A stretch of 64,000 bases of DNA from Stenotrophomonas sp. SAU14A_NAIMI4_8 (GCF_003086695.1 NZ_CP025999.1:2397680-2461679), one strand, 5' to 3'; numbered from the stretch's first letter, positions 53,953 to 62,303 are shown. The notes: generated from the sequence alone by a model not told the origin. Translations and numbers: made by a program.

Positions 53953-54021
53953 GTCCACGCCATGCGTGGATGAAATCTGTCAGATATCGAATGAATTCAT
54001 CCACGCATGGCGTGGATCTAC
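53949..54021. repeat. Paired GTAGGTCCACGCC palindromes
   Basis: GTAGGTCCACGCCATGCGTGG (53949-53971) faces ATCCACGCATGGCGTGGATC (53999-54021) across a 27-base AT-rich spacer. The first overlaps the desT stop codon. This is a head-to-head dimer of the SMAG family with a different stem sequence. Confidence 0.85.
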
Positions 54022-54089
54022 TGTGTCGCCCAAGGTCGACACCCACCAAAGCAGAACACCCTTCCAACAGCTCGCGGGAAACTGTCGAA

Positions 54090-54191
54090 GGCGGGGTGGG
54101 TCCGGTTGAGGGGGCGTGAGCGCCATGGATGGCGCGACCGAGGCTACATGGATGTATTTACGCCGCCCCCCTCAACCGGACCCACCCCGCC
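54090..54191. repeat. 102-base long inverted-repeat element
   Basis: A left arm beginning GGCGGGGTGGGTCCGGTTGA (54090-54117) is complementary to the right arm ending CGGACCCACCCCGCC (54160-54191) over about 25 consecutive bases. Between them is a GCGCCATGGATGGCGC hairpin and a T-rich stretch. The element is larger than the GTAG palindromes and does not begin with that tetranucleotide, so it is a different repeat class. It lies between the convergent desT and mntR genes. No gene is seen between 53953 and 54267. Confidence 0.75.
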
Positions 54192-54267
54192 ATCCCACGG
54201 ATAGCCGCCTTTTGCCGTTGCCGTTGATCTGCAGCGGGTGCAGGGCTGCAAGCCCTGCGCACAAACC

Positions 54268-54753
54268 TCAGCCTTCGGCCTTGCGCACGAAGGCTTCGAA
54301 CAGCGCCAGGGTCTGTTCGCTCACATGGTGCTCGATGCCCTCGGCATCGCGGCGGGCGGTATCCGGATCGACACCCAGCGCCAGCAGGAAGCGCTCCACC
54401 GTCTGGTGGCGCTGGCGACTGGCGTGGGCCAGCGCCTCGCCTTCCGGGGTCAGGAACACGCCACGGTAAGGCCGCTGTACCACCCAGCCATCGCGCGCCA
54501 GCCGGCGCAGCATCTTGGCCACGGTGGGCTGGGCCACGCCCAGGCGGGTGGCGATATCGACCTGGCGGGCTTCACCGCCGTCGGCCAGCAGGTCGGAAAT
54601 CAGCTCGACATAGTCTTCCACCAGCTCCATCCGGTGCGCCTCGCGCACCTGGCGGAAGCTCTCGACCTGGCGCTCGGCCTCGATCAAGGGGGTGGCTTTT
54701 GCCGTTGTCGGATCGTCCTTCCTGCGCACGCGTCTGCCCGCCCTTCCAGTCAT
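54268..54753 (-). CDS. mntR: Manganese-responsive regulator MntR
   Basis: DtxR-family manganese sensor. The protein (161 aa from the ATG at 54753) aligns well with E. coli Mnt[66 protein letters not shown] (winged helix), [31 protein letters not shown] and [24 protein letters not shown] (metal ligands). A GTG at 54789 would add 12 residues without homology. It is divergent from mntH and would repress it when Mn is replete. Confidence 0.9.
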   Translation of the reverse strand: MTGRAGRRVRRKDDPTTAKATPLIEAERQVESFRQVREAHRMELVEDYVELISDLLADGGEARQVDIATRLGVAQPTVAKMLRRLARDGWVVQRPYRGVFLTPEGEALAHASRQRHQTVERFLLALGVDPDTARRDAEGIEHHVSEQTLALFEAFVRKAEG

Positions 54754-54806
54754 GCCTGTATTCGAAGCTGAATTCTGGACCAGTGACACGGTAAAGACGA
54801 TTGTTT

Positions 54807-54833
54807 CACATTGCTAATCGGTATAGCAGTGGC
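54807..54833. promoter_or_regulatory. MntR-like box upstream of mntH
   Basis: CACATTGCTA (54807-54816) and TAGCAGTGGC (54824-54833) form an imperfect dyad with a GCTA/TAGC core 7 bases apart, close to the MntR pattern of E. coli (AAACATAGC...GCTATGTTT). It overlaps the region just before a TATATT that could be the mntH -10 element. Confidence 0.6.
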
Positions 54834-54845
54834 TATATTGCACCC

Positions 54846-56177
54846 ATGAGCACTGTCGCGCAAACCGACTCCCCGGCCGCCCCTGCGGCCAGCCTGGGCG
54901 CGCTCAACGCGTCGGTGGCCGTACCCGACAAGGGCCATTGGTGGTTCCGCCTGCTGGCCTTCATCGGCCCGGGCTACATGGTGTCGGTCGGTTACATGGA
55001 CCCGGGCAACTGGGCCACCGACCTGGCCGGCGGCTCGCGCTTCGGCTACCTGCTGCTGTCGGTCATCCTGATTTCGAACCTGATGGCGGTGATTCTGCAG
55101 GCGCTGTCGGCGCGGCTGGGCATCGCCACCGGCATGGACCTGGCGCAGGCATGCCGCGCGCGCTATCCCAAGCCGGTGAACCTGGCACTGTGGGCGCTGT
55201 GCGAGGCGGCGATCATCGCCTGCGATCTGGCCGAGGTGATCGGCACGGCCATCGCTCTGAAGCTGCTGTTCGATCTGCCGCTGCTGTGGGGTGCGGTGAT
55301 CACCGCGCTGGACACGCTGCTGGTGCTGCTGTTGATGAATCGTGGCTTCCGCGCGCTGGAAGCGTTCGTGATCGCCCTGCTGATGATCATCTTCGGCTGC
55401 TTCCTGGTGCAGATCGCGCTGGCCGCGCCCCCGGTGATGGAGGTGCTGGGCGGCTTCATTCCGCGCGCGCAGGTGGTGACCGATCCGCACGCGCTGTACA
55501 TCGCCATCGGCATCATCGGCGCCACCGTGATGCCGCACAACCTGTACCTGCACTCGTCCATCGTGCAGACCAGGGCCTACCCGCGCACCGATGAAGGGCG
55601 CCGCAGTGCACTGCGCTGGGCGGTGACCGACAGCACCATCGCGCTGACCCTGGCGCTGTTCATCAACGCCAGCATCCTGATCCTGGCCGCGGCGGTGTTC
55701 CATGCCAACGGCCGCCTGGATGTGGAAGACATCGAGCAGGCACATCAACTGTTGGCACCGATGCTGGGCGTGGGCCTGGCATCGACCCTGTTTGCGGTGG
55801 CCCTGCTCGCCTCGGGCCTGAATTCCACGGTGACCGCCACCCTGGCCGGGCAGATTGTGATGGAAGGCTTCCTGCGCCTGCGCCTGCCGCCCTGGCTGCG
55901 GCGGCTGATCACCCGCCTGCTGGCGATCATTCCGGTGGTGGTGGTGATCGTGCTGTTCGGCGACCAGGGCACGGTGAAACTGCTGGTGCTGAGCCAGGTG
56001 GTGCTGTCGATGCAGCTGCCGTTCGCGATCATCCCGCTGGTGCGCATCGTGACCGACAAGGCCACGATGGGCGCCCTGGTGGCACCGCGCTGGCTGGGCG
56101 GCACCGCGTGGGTGATCGCACTGCTGATCGTGGGCTTGAACGTGAAGCTGCTGCTGGACACCTTCGCCGGCAACTGA
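54846..56177 (+). CDS. mntH: Nramp-family manganese transporter MntH
   Basis: Proton-dependent Mn(II)/Fe(II) importer of the inner membrane. The 443-aa protein has eleven hydrophobic helices, the metal-binding DPGN motif in TM1 ([16 protein letters not shown]), MPHN in TM6 ([14 protein letters not shown]), and [21 protein letters not shown] in the helix 8 region. The start at 54846 ([10 protein letters not shown]) is chosen over an upstream in-frame ATG that lies in the operator. Regulation by MntR is inferred from the adjacent gene and box. It helps to supply Mn for SodA. Confidence 0.93.
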   Translation: MSTVAQTDSPAAPAASLGALNASVAVPDKGHWWFRLLAFIGPGYMVSVGYMDPGNWATDLAGGSRFGYLLLSVILISNLMAVILQALSARLGIATGMDLAQACRARYPKPVNLALWALCEAAIIACDLAEVIGTAIALKLLFDLPLLWGAVITALDTLLVLLLMNRGFRALEAFVIALLMIIFGCFLVQIALAAPPVMEVLGGFIPRAQVVTDPHALYIAIGIIGATVMPHNLYLHSSIVQTRAYPRTDEGRRSALRWAVTDSTIALTLALFINASILILAAAVFHANGRLDVEDIEQAHQLLAPMLGVGLASTLFAVALLASGLNSTVTATLAGQIVMEGFLRLRLPPWLRRLITRLLAIIPVVVVIVLFGDQGTVKLLVLSQVVLSMQLPFAIIPLVRIVTDKATMGALVAPRWLGGTAWVIALLIVGLNVKLLLDTFAGN

Positions 56178-56181
56178 TTCG

Positions 56182-56224
56182 CCGGGGTCGGATCCCTTGC
56201 CGCAGGCAAGGGCTCTGACCCCGG
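56182..56224. terminator. Strong hairpin after mntH (GGGGTCGGA class)
   Basis: The left arm ending GGATCCCTTGCC (56182-56201) and the right arm starting GGCAAGGGCTC (56205-56224) pair over 20 bases with two imperfections around a GCA loop. It is placed five bases after the mntH stop and is a good candidate for its terminator, although no T-run follows. A related copy lies at 56400-56438. Confidence 0.6.
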
Positions 56225-56245
56225 TTGATCGGGTTTACAAACGCC

Positions 56246-56378
56246 GCCGGGCACGGGCCGGCGCTACCGATGCAGCGGCCGGTAGATCCACACCATGCGT
56301 GGATGCGCCTGTAGAGTCGAGCCATGCTCGACTGATCGGCCATCGCGCGAAGGGCAGTCGAGCATGGCTCGAGTCTAC
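56246..56378. repeat. Four GTAG palindromes in the mntH / thioredoxin gap
   Basis: Elements: a minus-strand GCGCCGGCCC copy (56246-56267), GTAGATCCACACCATGCGTGG (56282-56304), GTAGAGTCGAGCCATGCTCG (56311-56333) and its inverted partner (56356-56378). Three stem sequences of the same repeat family are thus side by side. No gene is present in the 273-base stretch 56178-56450. Confidence 0.85.
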
Positions 56379-56399
56379 AAAAGCGGGTGCGCCCGTTGC

Positions 56400-56438
56400 G
56401 GGGTCGGAGCCCTTGCCTTCGGCAAGGGATCCGACCCC
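56400..56438. terminator. Second GGGGTCGGA hairpin, at the thioredoxin 3' end
   Basis: GGGGTCGGAGCCCTTGCC, loop TTC, and GGCAAGGGATCCGACCCC pair over 18 bases with one mismatch. It lies 12 bases beyond the thioredoxin stop on the minus strand and would terminate transcription coming from nrdA-nrdB. Confidence 0.6.
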
Positions 56439-56450
56439 GGCCGATTGGGG

Positions 56451-56777
56451 TTACAGATGCTGTGCGATCGCGGCTTCAATCTGCTGCGGCGACTGGAAAC
56501 CGGGCAGGCGCGCGCGCTCGTCGCCGTCACGGAACAGCGACAACGTGGGCGTCTGCCGCAGGCCCAACTGGCGGAAGAAGGCTTCACCGACCGCTTCCAG
56601 CTGCACCCGCAGCAGGGTTGTGCCCTGCCCGGCCGCGCTGGTGGCCACCCGATGCAGCGACATGTCCAGCATGCGGCAGCCGGGGCAGTCGTCCTTGTGG
56701 AAATCCACCAGCACCCGGGGGTGCTCGGCCAGCAACTGCTGGAACTGTTCAGGCGTGGTGGCGTTGATGATCTGCAT
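56451..56777 (-). CDS. Thioredoxin-family protein with CPGC motif
   Basis: A 108-aa thioredoxin fold with FHKDDCPGCRMLDMSL (active-site CPGC) and the cis-proline in QTPTLSLFRDG. Its start at 56777 lies inside the flavodoxin gene (29-base overlap), so both are translated from the nrd transcript. It is likely to reduce the disulfide of the NrdA active site or its C-terminal cysteines. Unlike TrxA, it has acidic residues before the motif and no conserved WCGPC. Confidence 0.88.
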   Translation of the reverse strand: MQIINATTPEQFQQLLAEHPRVLVDFHKDDCPGCRMLDMSLHRVATSAAGQGTTLLRVQLEAVGEAFFRQLGLRQTPTLSLFRDGDERARLPGFQSPQQIEAAIAQHL

Positions 56778-57228
56778 CGGCGGTACTCCAGTAATGCGCC
56801 AGGACCGCGGCGGTCCATTCGGCGATGGCAGCGGCATGGCGCTCACCATGCGGCATCTGTTCAATCCGCAGCGGCGGATAAGTGCTGTTGAAATAGCGGA
56901 TCAAGCGCTGCACGGCGCCGCAGTAGTACTCCTGCCCCCACTGCGTTTCACCGGTGCCGAACACCGCCACCTGCGCCGGCCGCTGCCCGCGTTCGGCAGT
57001 GGCGGCAATCCAGGCCTTCATTTCCGATGGCGTACGCCCGGCGTTGTCGGTCCAGCTGCCCAGCAGCACCAGATCGGCCTGGTCTGCGGCCAGTGCTTCC
57101 GACGGGTCTGCGGCATCGGCCTCCTGCCAGTACACGGCGTGCCCCGCCGCGCGGCAGTGGCCGGCGATCATCCGCCCCAGTTCGCGCGTGTTGCCACTGA
57201 GCGAGGCCACCACGATCAGGATGCGCAG
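56749..57228 (-). CDS. Short-chain flavodoxin (possible ribonucleotide reductase partner)
   Basis: The ~159-aa protein begins with the flavodoxin beta1 strand RILIVVASLSGNTREL (FMN phosphate loop SLSGNT), then VLLGSWTDNAGRTPSEMKAW (50s loop) and QVAVFGTGETQWGQEYYCGAV (90s loop). The natural start is unclear: a CTG at 57228 gives the ideal N terminus, a GTG at 57213 loses part of the first strand, and an ATG at 57291 would add 21 non-homologous residues inside nrdB. In class I ribonucleotide reductases, flavodoxin-like NrdI assembles or reduces the metal cofactor, so the position right after nrdB is telling. Confidence 0.8.
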   Translation of the reverse strand: MRILIVVASLSGNTRELGRMIAGHCRAAGHAVYWQEADAADPSEALAADQADLVLLGSWTDNAGRTPSEMKAWIAATAERGQRPAQVAVFGTGETQWGQEYYCGAVQRLIRYFNSTYPPLRIEQMPHGERHAAAIAEWTAAVLAHYWSTADADHQRHHA

Positions 57229-57241
57229 CGCGCCACGCGAC

Positions 57242-58282
57242 TCACAGATCGTCGAAGCCGTTGTCGACGTTGGTCTTCTTGTAGCTTGCATTGCGCATCT
57301 CGAAGAAGTCGGTCTTGGTTTCGGTGAAGTTGTCGGCGTAGGCCTTGATCCAGGGCATCACGTTGTCGGTGGTATCGCTGTACAGCCGCTCGATGCCCAG
57401 CATGCCGGCCATCTTGTTGGCCCGGTATTTCACGTAGCGCACCATCTCGTCCACGTCGATGCCATCAATGCCGTCGAGCACTTCACTGGACCACTGGGTT
57501 TCCAGCTCGATGGCGTGCTGGAACGCCCCATGCACGTAGTCGCTCAGCTGCTGGGTCTGCAGTTCCGGGTTTTCACCGATGATGGCGCGGATCAGTTCGC
57601 TGATGAACTTGGTATGGGCCAGTTCGTCGCGGTTGATGAAGCTGATGATCTTGCCGGTGCCGGTCATCCGGTTCTGCCGCACCATGTTGTAGAAGTACGC
57701 GAACCCGGAATAGAAGTTGATGCCTTCCAGGATGGATGACTGGATGAGCGACTTGAGCAGGGTCTCGGCGGTCTTCTCGCGCATGAAATCGTCATACGCG
57801 CCCATGATCGGCGCGTTGCGCTTGATGATGGTCGGGTGGGTTCGGGCGATTTCGAAGATGCGGTTCTGGTTGGGCAGGTCGGTGATCGAGGCCAGCACGT
57901 AGCTGTAGCTCTCGTTGTGGATCACTTCCTGCTGGCCGATGATCGCCGCATTGGCATGCGCGGCCGGGTCGGTGATGTACTCGGCCACGTTGTAGATGAA
58001 GCGCGTCTGCGGTGAATCCAGCGTGGCCAGCAGGCCGATGATCGAGTCGTAGGCGTTCTTCTCGCGGCCGGACAGTTCGCCGTACTGGCGCGCGTCCAGC
58101 TTCATGTCCACCTCATCGGGAATCCAGAAGTTGGTGGAAAGCTCCTTGTAGGCGCGATAGAACGAGGGGTACGGAATGTCGTTCCAGTTCAGGATGCCGC
58201 TGGTGCGCCCGTTGATGATGCCGGTGCTGCGGTTGGGGTGGCGGGGTTCCAGGATCTTGATGCGGTCGAGCGGAGTTGCCAT
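57242..58282 (-). CDS. nrdB: Ribonucleotide reductase beta subunit NrdB
   Basis: The 346-aa di-metal protein has the ligand and radical motifs of class I beta subunits: LLATLDSPQ (Asp ligand), IIGQQEVIHNESYSYVL (Glu, His and the radical Tyr four residues after the His), LEGINFYSGFAYF and INRDELAHTKFI (Glu, His). The radical Tyr is present, so a tyrosyl-radical enzyme is expected. It is shorter than E. coli NrdB (376 aa), nearer to NrdF in length. It sits 72 bases after nrdA, with a GTAG palindrome in between, and is followed by a flavodoxin gene. Confidence 0.93.
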   Translation of the reverse strand: MATPLDRIKILEPRHPNRSTGIINGRTSGILNWNDIPYPSFYRAYKELSTNFWIPDEVDMKLDARQYGELSGREKNAYDSIIGLLATLDSPQTRFIYNVAEYITDPAAHANAAIIGQQEVIHNESYSYVLASITDLPNQNRIFEIARTHPTIIKRNAPIMGAYDDFMREKTAETLLKSLIQSSILEGINFYSGFAYFYNMVRQNRMTGTGKIISFINRDELAHTKFISELIRAIIGENPELQTQQLSDYVHGAFQHAIELETQWSSEVLDGIDGIDVDEMVRYVKYRANKMAGMLGIERLYSDTTDNVMPWIKAYADNFTETKTDFFEMRNASYKKTNVDNGFDDL

Positions 58283-58298
58283 GGTCGTTCCTGCAAAG

Positions 58299-58320
58299 GT
58301 AGCGCCGGGCCACGCCCGGC
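58299..58320 (+). repeat. SMAG-type GTAG palindrome between nrdA and nrdB
   Basis: GTAGCGCCGGGCCACGCCCGG sits in the 72-base gap between the two subunit genes, 16 bases from the nrdB start codon. In this place it could slow or stabilise the transcript and set the ratio of the subunits. Confidence 0.85.
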
Positions 58321-58354
58321 GGAATGTGCGGTGGCCGCGCGATGCGCTCGCCGA

Positions 58355-60718
58355 TCAGCTGGAGCACCACTCGCATTCGCTCACGTCGATGTCGTTGGAG
58401 CGCACGTAGTAGGTGGTCTTCAGGCCCAGGCGCCAGGCGCTCAGGTGCAGTTCCAGCAGGGTGCTGGCGCGGATGCTGCTGGGCACGTACAGGTTGAAAC
58501 TGATGGCCTGGTCCACATGGCGCTGGCGGCGCGCGTTCTGCCGCACGCTGGCGAACTGGTCGACCTTGTAGGCGCCCTTTTCGTAGTACGGCCAGGTGTC
58601 CAGCGACAGCCCCGGGGCGGCGACCGGACGGCGGAAGTCCTTCTTTTCCTCGTAGTAGAACGCGCTGTAGATCGGGTCGATGGAGGCGGTGGAGCCGGCA
58701 ATCTGCGCGGTGCTCATGTTCGGCGCCACTGCCAGCAGCCAGCCATTGCGCAGGCCCTGGGTGGCCACGGTCTGCGCCAGCGCATCCCAGCCGTCGCCGG
58801 CGTACTGGCGATCACGGAAGTAGCGACCGGTCTGCCAGTCGCTGCCGGCGAACATCGGGTAGCTGCCCTTCTCCTGCGCCAGCGCGGCACTGGCCTGGAT
58901 GGTGAGGAAGTTGATGCGCTCGAACAGGCTGTCCGACAGTGCCTCGGCCTGCGGCGATTCCCAGTGCACGCCCTGCTGCGCCAGCAGGTGGTGCCAGCCG
59001 AAGGTGCCCAGACCGATGGCGCGGTACTTGCGGTTGGTGATGGTGGCCTGCGGAACCGGCAGGGCATTCAGATCGATCACGTTGTCCAGCATGCGCACCT
59101 GGATCGGAATCAGCCGCTCCAGCACATCGGTGGCCAACAAATCGTGCGGCGCAGTGATCGCCCGGCCGAGGTTGATCGAGGACAGGTTGCAGACCACGAA
59201 ATCCCCTGCCCGGCGCGTGGTTACGATCTGGTCACCGCTGACGATCTCCTGGATCATCCGGGTGGGGCTCATGTTCTGCAGGATCTCGGTGCACAGGTTG
59301 CTGGAATAGACCATGCCCGCATGCTTGTTCGGGTTCTTCCGGTTCACTTCATCGCGGTAGAACAGGAACGGATTGCCGGTCTCCAGCTGGCTGAGCATGA
59401 TGCGCTTGAACAGGTCGATGGCCTTCACCGTGCGCCGGCTGATGCGTTCGTCGGCCACCAGTTCGGCATAGCGATCGCGGAAACTGCCCTGCCCGCGCTG
59501 CTCATCGTAGAAGTCCTGCAGGTACCAGCCCTTGGCCTGCTTCACTTCGTGCGGGTCGAACAGGTACCAGTCGGCGCGGCGCTCCACCGCTTCCATGAAC
59601 AGATCCGGCACGCACACGGCGGTGAACACGTCGTGCGCGCGCAGGCGCTGGTCGCCATTGTTCAGGCGCAGGTCCAGGAACGCTTCGATGTCGCGGTGCC
59701 AGATATCCAGGTAGACCGCCACCGCGCCCTTGCGCTGGCCAAGCTGGTCCACCGACACGGCCGTATTGTTGAGCTGCTTGATCCACGGCACCACGCCACC
59801 CGATGAATTGGGCACACCACGGATCGGCGCGCCGCTGCTGCGCACGTAGCCCAGGTACGCACCGACACCGCCGCCATGCTTGGAAACACGGGCGATATCG
59901 GTGTTGGAGTCATAGATGCCCTGCAGGCTGTCGTCCACCGTGTCGATGAAGCAGCTGGAGAGCTGGCCACCGACCTTGCCGGCGTTGGCCAGGGTGGGCG
60001 TGGCCACGGTCATGTACAGGTTCGACAGCGCCCAGTAGGCCTCGCCCACCAGCTGCATGCGCCGTTCGCGTGGCTTTTCGTCCTGCATCAGGTACAGGGC
60101 AATGGTCAGCCAGCGCTCCTGCGGCAGTTCGTAGACCTCGCGGGTGCGGTCGGTGGCCAGGTAGCGCGTGGCCAACAGATACAGGCCGTTGTAAGCGAAC
60201 AGGCGGTCACGATCGGGATCGATCATTTGCCCGGCCTGCTGCAGTTCTTCCTTCGAATAGCAGCGCAGCACATCGTTGCTGTACACGCCGCGGTCGGCCA
60301 GGCTCTCCTGCAGGCCGACGAACGAACCGTACTTCAGCGCTACATCGTAGAAGCGGTTGCGGCTGGCGCGCTTGTACAGGCGGCGCAGGTACAGGCGGGC
60401 GGCGAACTGCTCCCATTCCGGTGCAGTCAGGTCCACGCGCGATTCGGCTTCGCGGATCAGCAGGTCGACCAGGTCGTCTGCGCTGATGCTGGGCTTGCGC
60501 TCGACCATGGCCTGCACCACGCGCCGGTAATCGGCCACGTCCAGCTGCGGGAACTCGGCGTGGATGCTGTCGATGCTGCGCTGCAGGCGCTCGGCGTCGA
60601 ACGGCAGGCGACGGTTACCGGCTTCCTTGCTGATCCAGGTCGGTACCTGTTCGCCGCCGGCAGACAAGGCTTCGCCGGCGCCGGCCAGATCGGCCGTGCG
60701 ATAGGGGGTGTCGTTCAT
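58355..60718 (-). CDS. nrdA: Ribonucleotide reductase alpha subunit NrdA (class I)
   Basis: Catalytic subunit that reduces ribonucleoside diphosphates. The 787-aa protein has an N-terminal ATP-cone-like segment (VPTWISKEAGNRRLPFDAERLQRSI), QLSSCFIDTVDDSLQGIYDSN (redox Cys), YSSNLCTEILQ (radical Cys and Glu), DFVVCNLSSINLGRA (second redox Cys), MSTAQIAGSTASIDPIYSAF and a C-terminal CEWCSS pair (CxxC) for disulfide exchange. The start at 60718 is chosen by homology and a GGAG site; a long in-frame upstream extension is not part of the protein. Co-located nrdB, flavodoxin and thioredoxin complete the system. Confidence 0.94.
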   Translation of the reverse strand: MNDTPYRTADLAGAGEALSAGGEQVPTWISKEAGNRRLPFDAERLQRSIDSIHAEFPQLDVADYRRVVQAMVERKPSISADDLVDLLIREAESRVDLTAPEWEQFAARLYLRRLYKRASRNRFYDVALKYGSFVGLQESLADRGVYSNDVLRCYSKEELQQAGQMIDPDRDRLFAYNGLYLLATRYLATDRTREVYELPQERWLTIALYLMQDEKPRERRMQLVGEAYWALSNLYMTVATPTLANAGKVGGQLSSCFIDTVDDSLQGIYDSNTDIARVSKHGGGVGAYLGYVRSSGAPIRGVPNSSGGVVPWIKQLNNTAVSVDQLGQRKGAVAVYLDIWHRDIEAFLDLRLNNGDQRLRAHDVFTAVCVPDLFMEAVERRADWYLFDPHEVKQAKGWYLQDFYDEQRGQGSFRDRYAELVADERISRRTVKAIDLFKRIMLSQLETGNPFLFYRDEVNRKNPNKHAGMVYSSNLCTEILQNMSPTRMIQEIVSGDQIVTTRRAGDFVVCNLSSINLGRAITAPHDLLATDVLERLIPIQVRMLDNVIDLNALPVPQATITNRKYRAIGLGTFGWHHLLAQQGVHWESPQAEALSDSLFERINFLTIQASAALAQEKGSYPMFAGSDWQTGRYFRDRQYAGDGWDALAQTVATQGLRNGWLLAVAPNMSTAQIAGSTASIDPIYSAFYYEEKKDFRRPVAAPGLSLDTWPYYEKGAYKVDQFASVRQNARRQRHVDQAISFNLYVPSSIRASTLLELHLSAWRLGLKTTYYVRSNDIDVSECEWCSS

Positions 60719-61146
60719 GGTGGTGCGTCTCCAGGCCTGCACGCGGACAACGTGCAGCGCCGTGGCGGCCCAGAGCGCGATACCGGCGCACGGGGCTGTC
60801 GGTTGGGGATGCCCATGCGCGGGAACACCAGATCGTCGGCATGTGCCTGCGCCTGCGGCCGGTATCCGGACCGTGGGGGCGACCTGGGTCCGCACGAAGG
60901 CGGCCGCGTCGACACGGCAAGCCATCAGGGGCGGGCCGCGGGACGTCTGTTGCATCGTCCGGCGGCGGCGGCTGACCGGGAGTGACGGCCACAACATAGT
61001 GGGGATGCGGCAGATCGTCAACACAAGATGCGGTAATCACACCGCGTCGCGACGAACGGTCGCAGGATACGGTGTTGCACACACCAACGCTTGTCGCCAG
61101 CGGCGCTGGCCCCACATCAGATCTCTCTTTCCACAGGACCTTCCCC
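60719..61146. other. Non-coding nrdA upstream region with weak NrdR-like sites
   Basis: No gene is seen in this 428-base stretch, which lies between nrdA (minus) and an MDR reductase (plus) and must hold both promoters. ACAACATAGTGG at about 60991-61002 and ACACAAGATGCGG at about 61021-61033 are about 30 bases apart, as NrdR boxes usually are, and each resembles half of the ACACnATATnTTGT-type consensus only partly. Their assignment is weak. The rest is GC-rich with no visible hairpin. Confidence 0.35.
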
Positions 61147-62124
61147 ATGCGCGCAGCCCTGCACTCTTCCTTCGGCGATCCGGCCACGGTGTTGGCCGCC
61201 GGTGACGCCGACCTGCCGGTTCCCGGCCCCGGCGAGGTGCGCATCCGCACCGTACTGGCGCCGATCCACAACCACGATCTGTGGACCGTGCGCGGCCAGT
61301 ACGGCTACAAGCCGACGCTGCCGGCCATCGGTGGCAGCGAAGGCTTGGGCACCATCGACGCGCTGGGCGACGGCGTGCAGGGCCTGCAGATCGGCCAGCG
61401 CGTGGCTGCCGCGTCGGTGCACGGCACCTGGTCCGAAGCGTTCATCGCCCCGGCGCGCATGGTCATTCCGATGCCCGAGGCGATTGCCGATGAAACCGCC
61501 GCGCAGTTGATCGCCATGCCGTTGAGTGCGCTGATGCTGCTGGAATACCTGCGGGTGGAACCGGGCCAGTGGGTCGTGCAGAACACCGCCAATGGCGCGG
61601 TGGGCAAGACCCTGGCAATGCTGGCCGCCGCGCGCGGCATTCCGGTGGTGAACCTGGTGCGGCGCGATGCCGGCGTGCAGGAAATGGCCGCGCTGGGCAT
61701 CGCCCATGTGTTCTCTACCGCCAGCGATGGTTGGAAGGATGCGGTACGCGCGGTGCTGGGCGACGCCGGTGCCACTGCCGCGGTCGATTCGGTGGGTGGC
61801 ACGGCGGCTGGCGATCTGGTGGGCCTGCTCGGTGACGGCGGCACCCTGGTGTCGTTCGGTTCGATGACCGGCGAGCCGATGCAGATTCCGTCCGGCGATG
61901 TGATCTTCAAGCAGGCCACGGTGAAGGGCTTCTGGGGCAGCAAGGTCAGCCAGGCGATGGCGGTGGAAGACAAGCGCCGACTGGTGGGCGAGCTGCTGCA
62001 GCGCGCGGCCAGCGGCGAACTGAAGCTGCCGGTGGAAGGTGTCTTCGCGCTGGACGATGTCGCCGCCGCAGTGACCGCCAGCGGCAAGCCCGGCCGCGGC
62101 GGCAAAGTGTTGCTGCGCCCCTGA
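61147..62124 (+). CDS. Zinc-free MDR oxidoreductase (enoyl-reductase/quinone-reductase type)
   Basis: The 325-aa protein is a medium-chain dehydrogenase/reductase with VPGPGEVRIRTVLAPIHNHDLWTVRGQYG, GGSEGLGTIDALGDGVQGLQIGQRV, and the NADPH-binding VVQNTANGAVGKTLAMLAAARG (AxGxVG variant). The structural zinc cysteines are absent. The NTANGAVGK block is typical of mitochondrial-type trans-2-enoyl reductases and quinone oxidoreductases, so an NADPH-dependent reduction of an activated double bond is likely. It stands alone, with AGGACC near the ATG. Confidence 0.88.
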   Translation: MRAALHSSFGDPATVLAAGDADLPVPGPGEVRIRTVLAPIHNHDLWTVRGQYGYKPTLPAIGGSEGLGTIDALGDGVQGLQIGQRVAAASVHGTWSEAFIAPARMVIPMPEAIADETAAQLIAMPLSALMLLEYLRVEPGQWVVQNTANGAVGKTLAMLAAARGIPVVNLVRRDAGVQEMAALGIAHVFSTASDGWKDAVRAVLGDAGATAAVDSVGGTAAGDLVGLLGDGGTLVSFGSMTGEPMQIPSGDVIFKQATVKGFWGSKVSQAMAVEDKRRLVGELLQRAASGELKLPVEGVFALDDVAAAVTASGKPGRGGKVLLRP

Positions 62125-62130
62125 CCCGTG

Positions 62131-62291
62131 GTAGCGCCGGGCCATGCCCGGCGTTCGTGCATGACCGGTAACGCCGGGCCGCGAGCGAGGCCGTAGAGTC
62201 GAGCTTGCTCGACTGCCGTCGCCAAAAGCAGTCGAGCAAGCTCGACTCTACCAAGCATCACGCACACCGGTAGCGCCGGGCCATGCCCGGC
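62131..62291. repeat. Cluster of GTAG palindromes between the MDR gene and betT
   Basis: GTAGCGCCGGGCCATGCCCGG copies at 62131-62152 and 62270-62291 flank a degenerate GTAACGCCGGGCC copy (about 62168) and an inverted pair GTAGAGTCGAGCTTGCTCG (62193-62214) and its partner (62230-62251). The 179-base gap between the two convergent genes contains nothing else. Confidence 0.88.
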
Positions 62292-62303
62292 GGCCCGGCC
62301 CCA

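Noticed and set aside
58355-61024. An 889-residue NrdA with a long N-terminal extension
   Set aside because: The first ~100 residues have no reductase similarity and are the read-through of a GC-rich non-coding region. The ATG at 60718 fits homologues and has a nearby GGAG.
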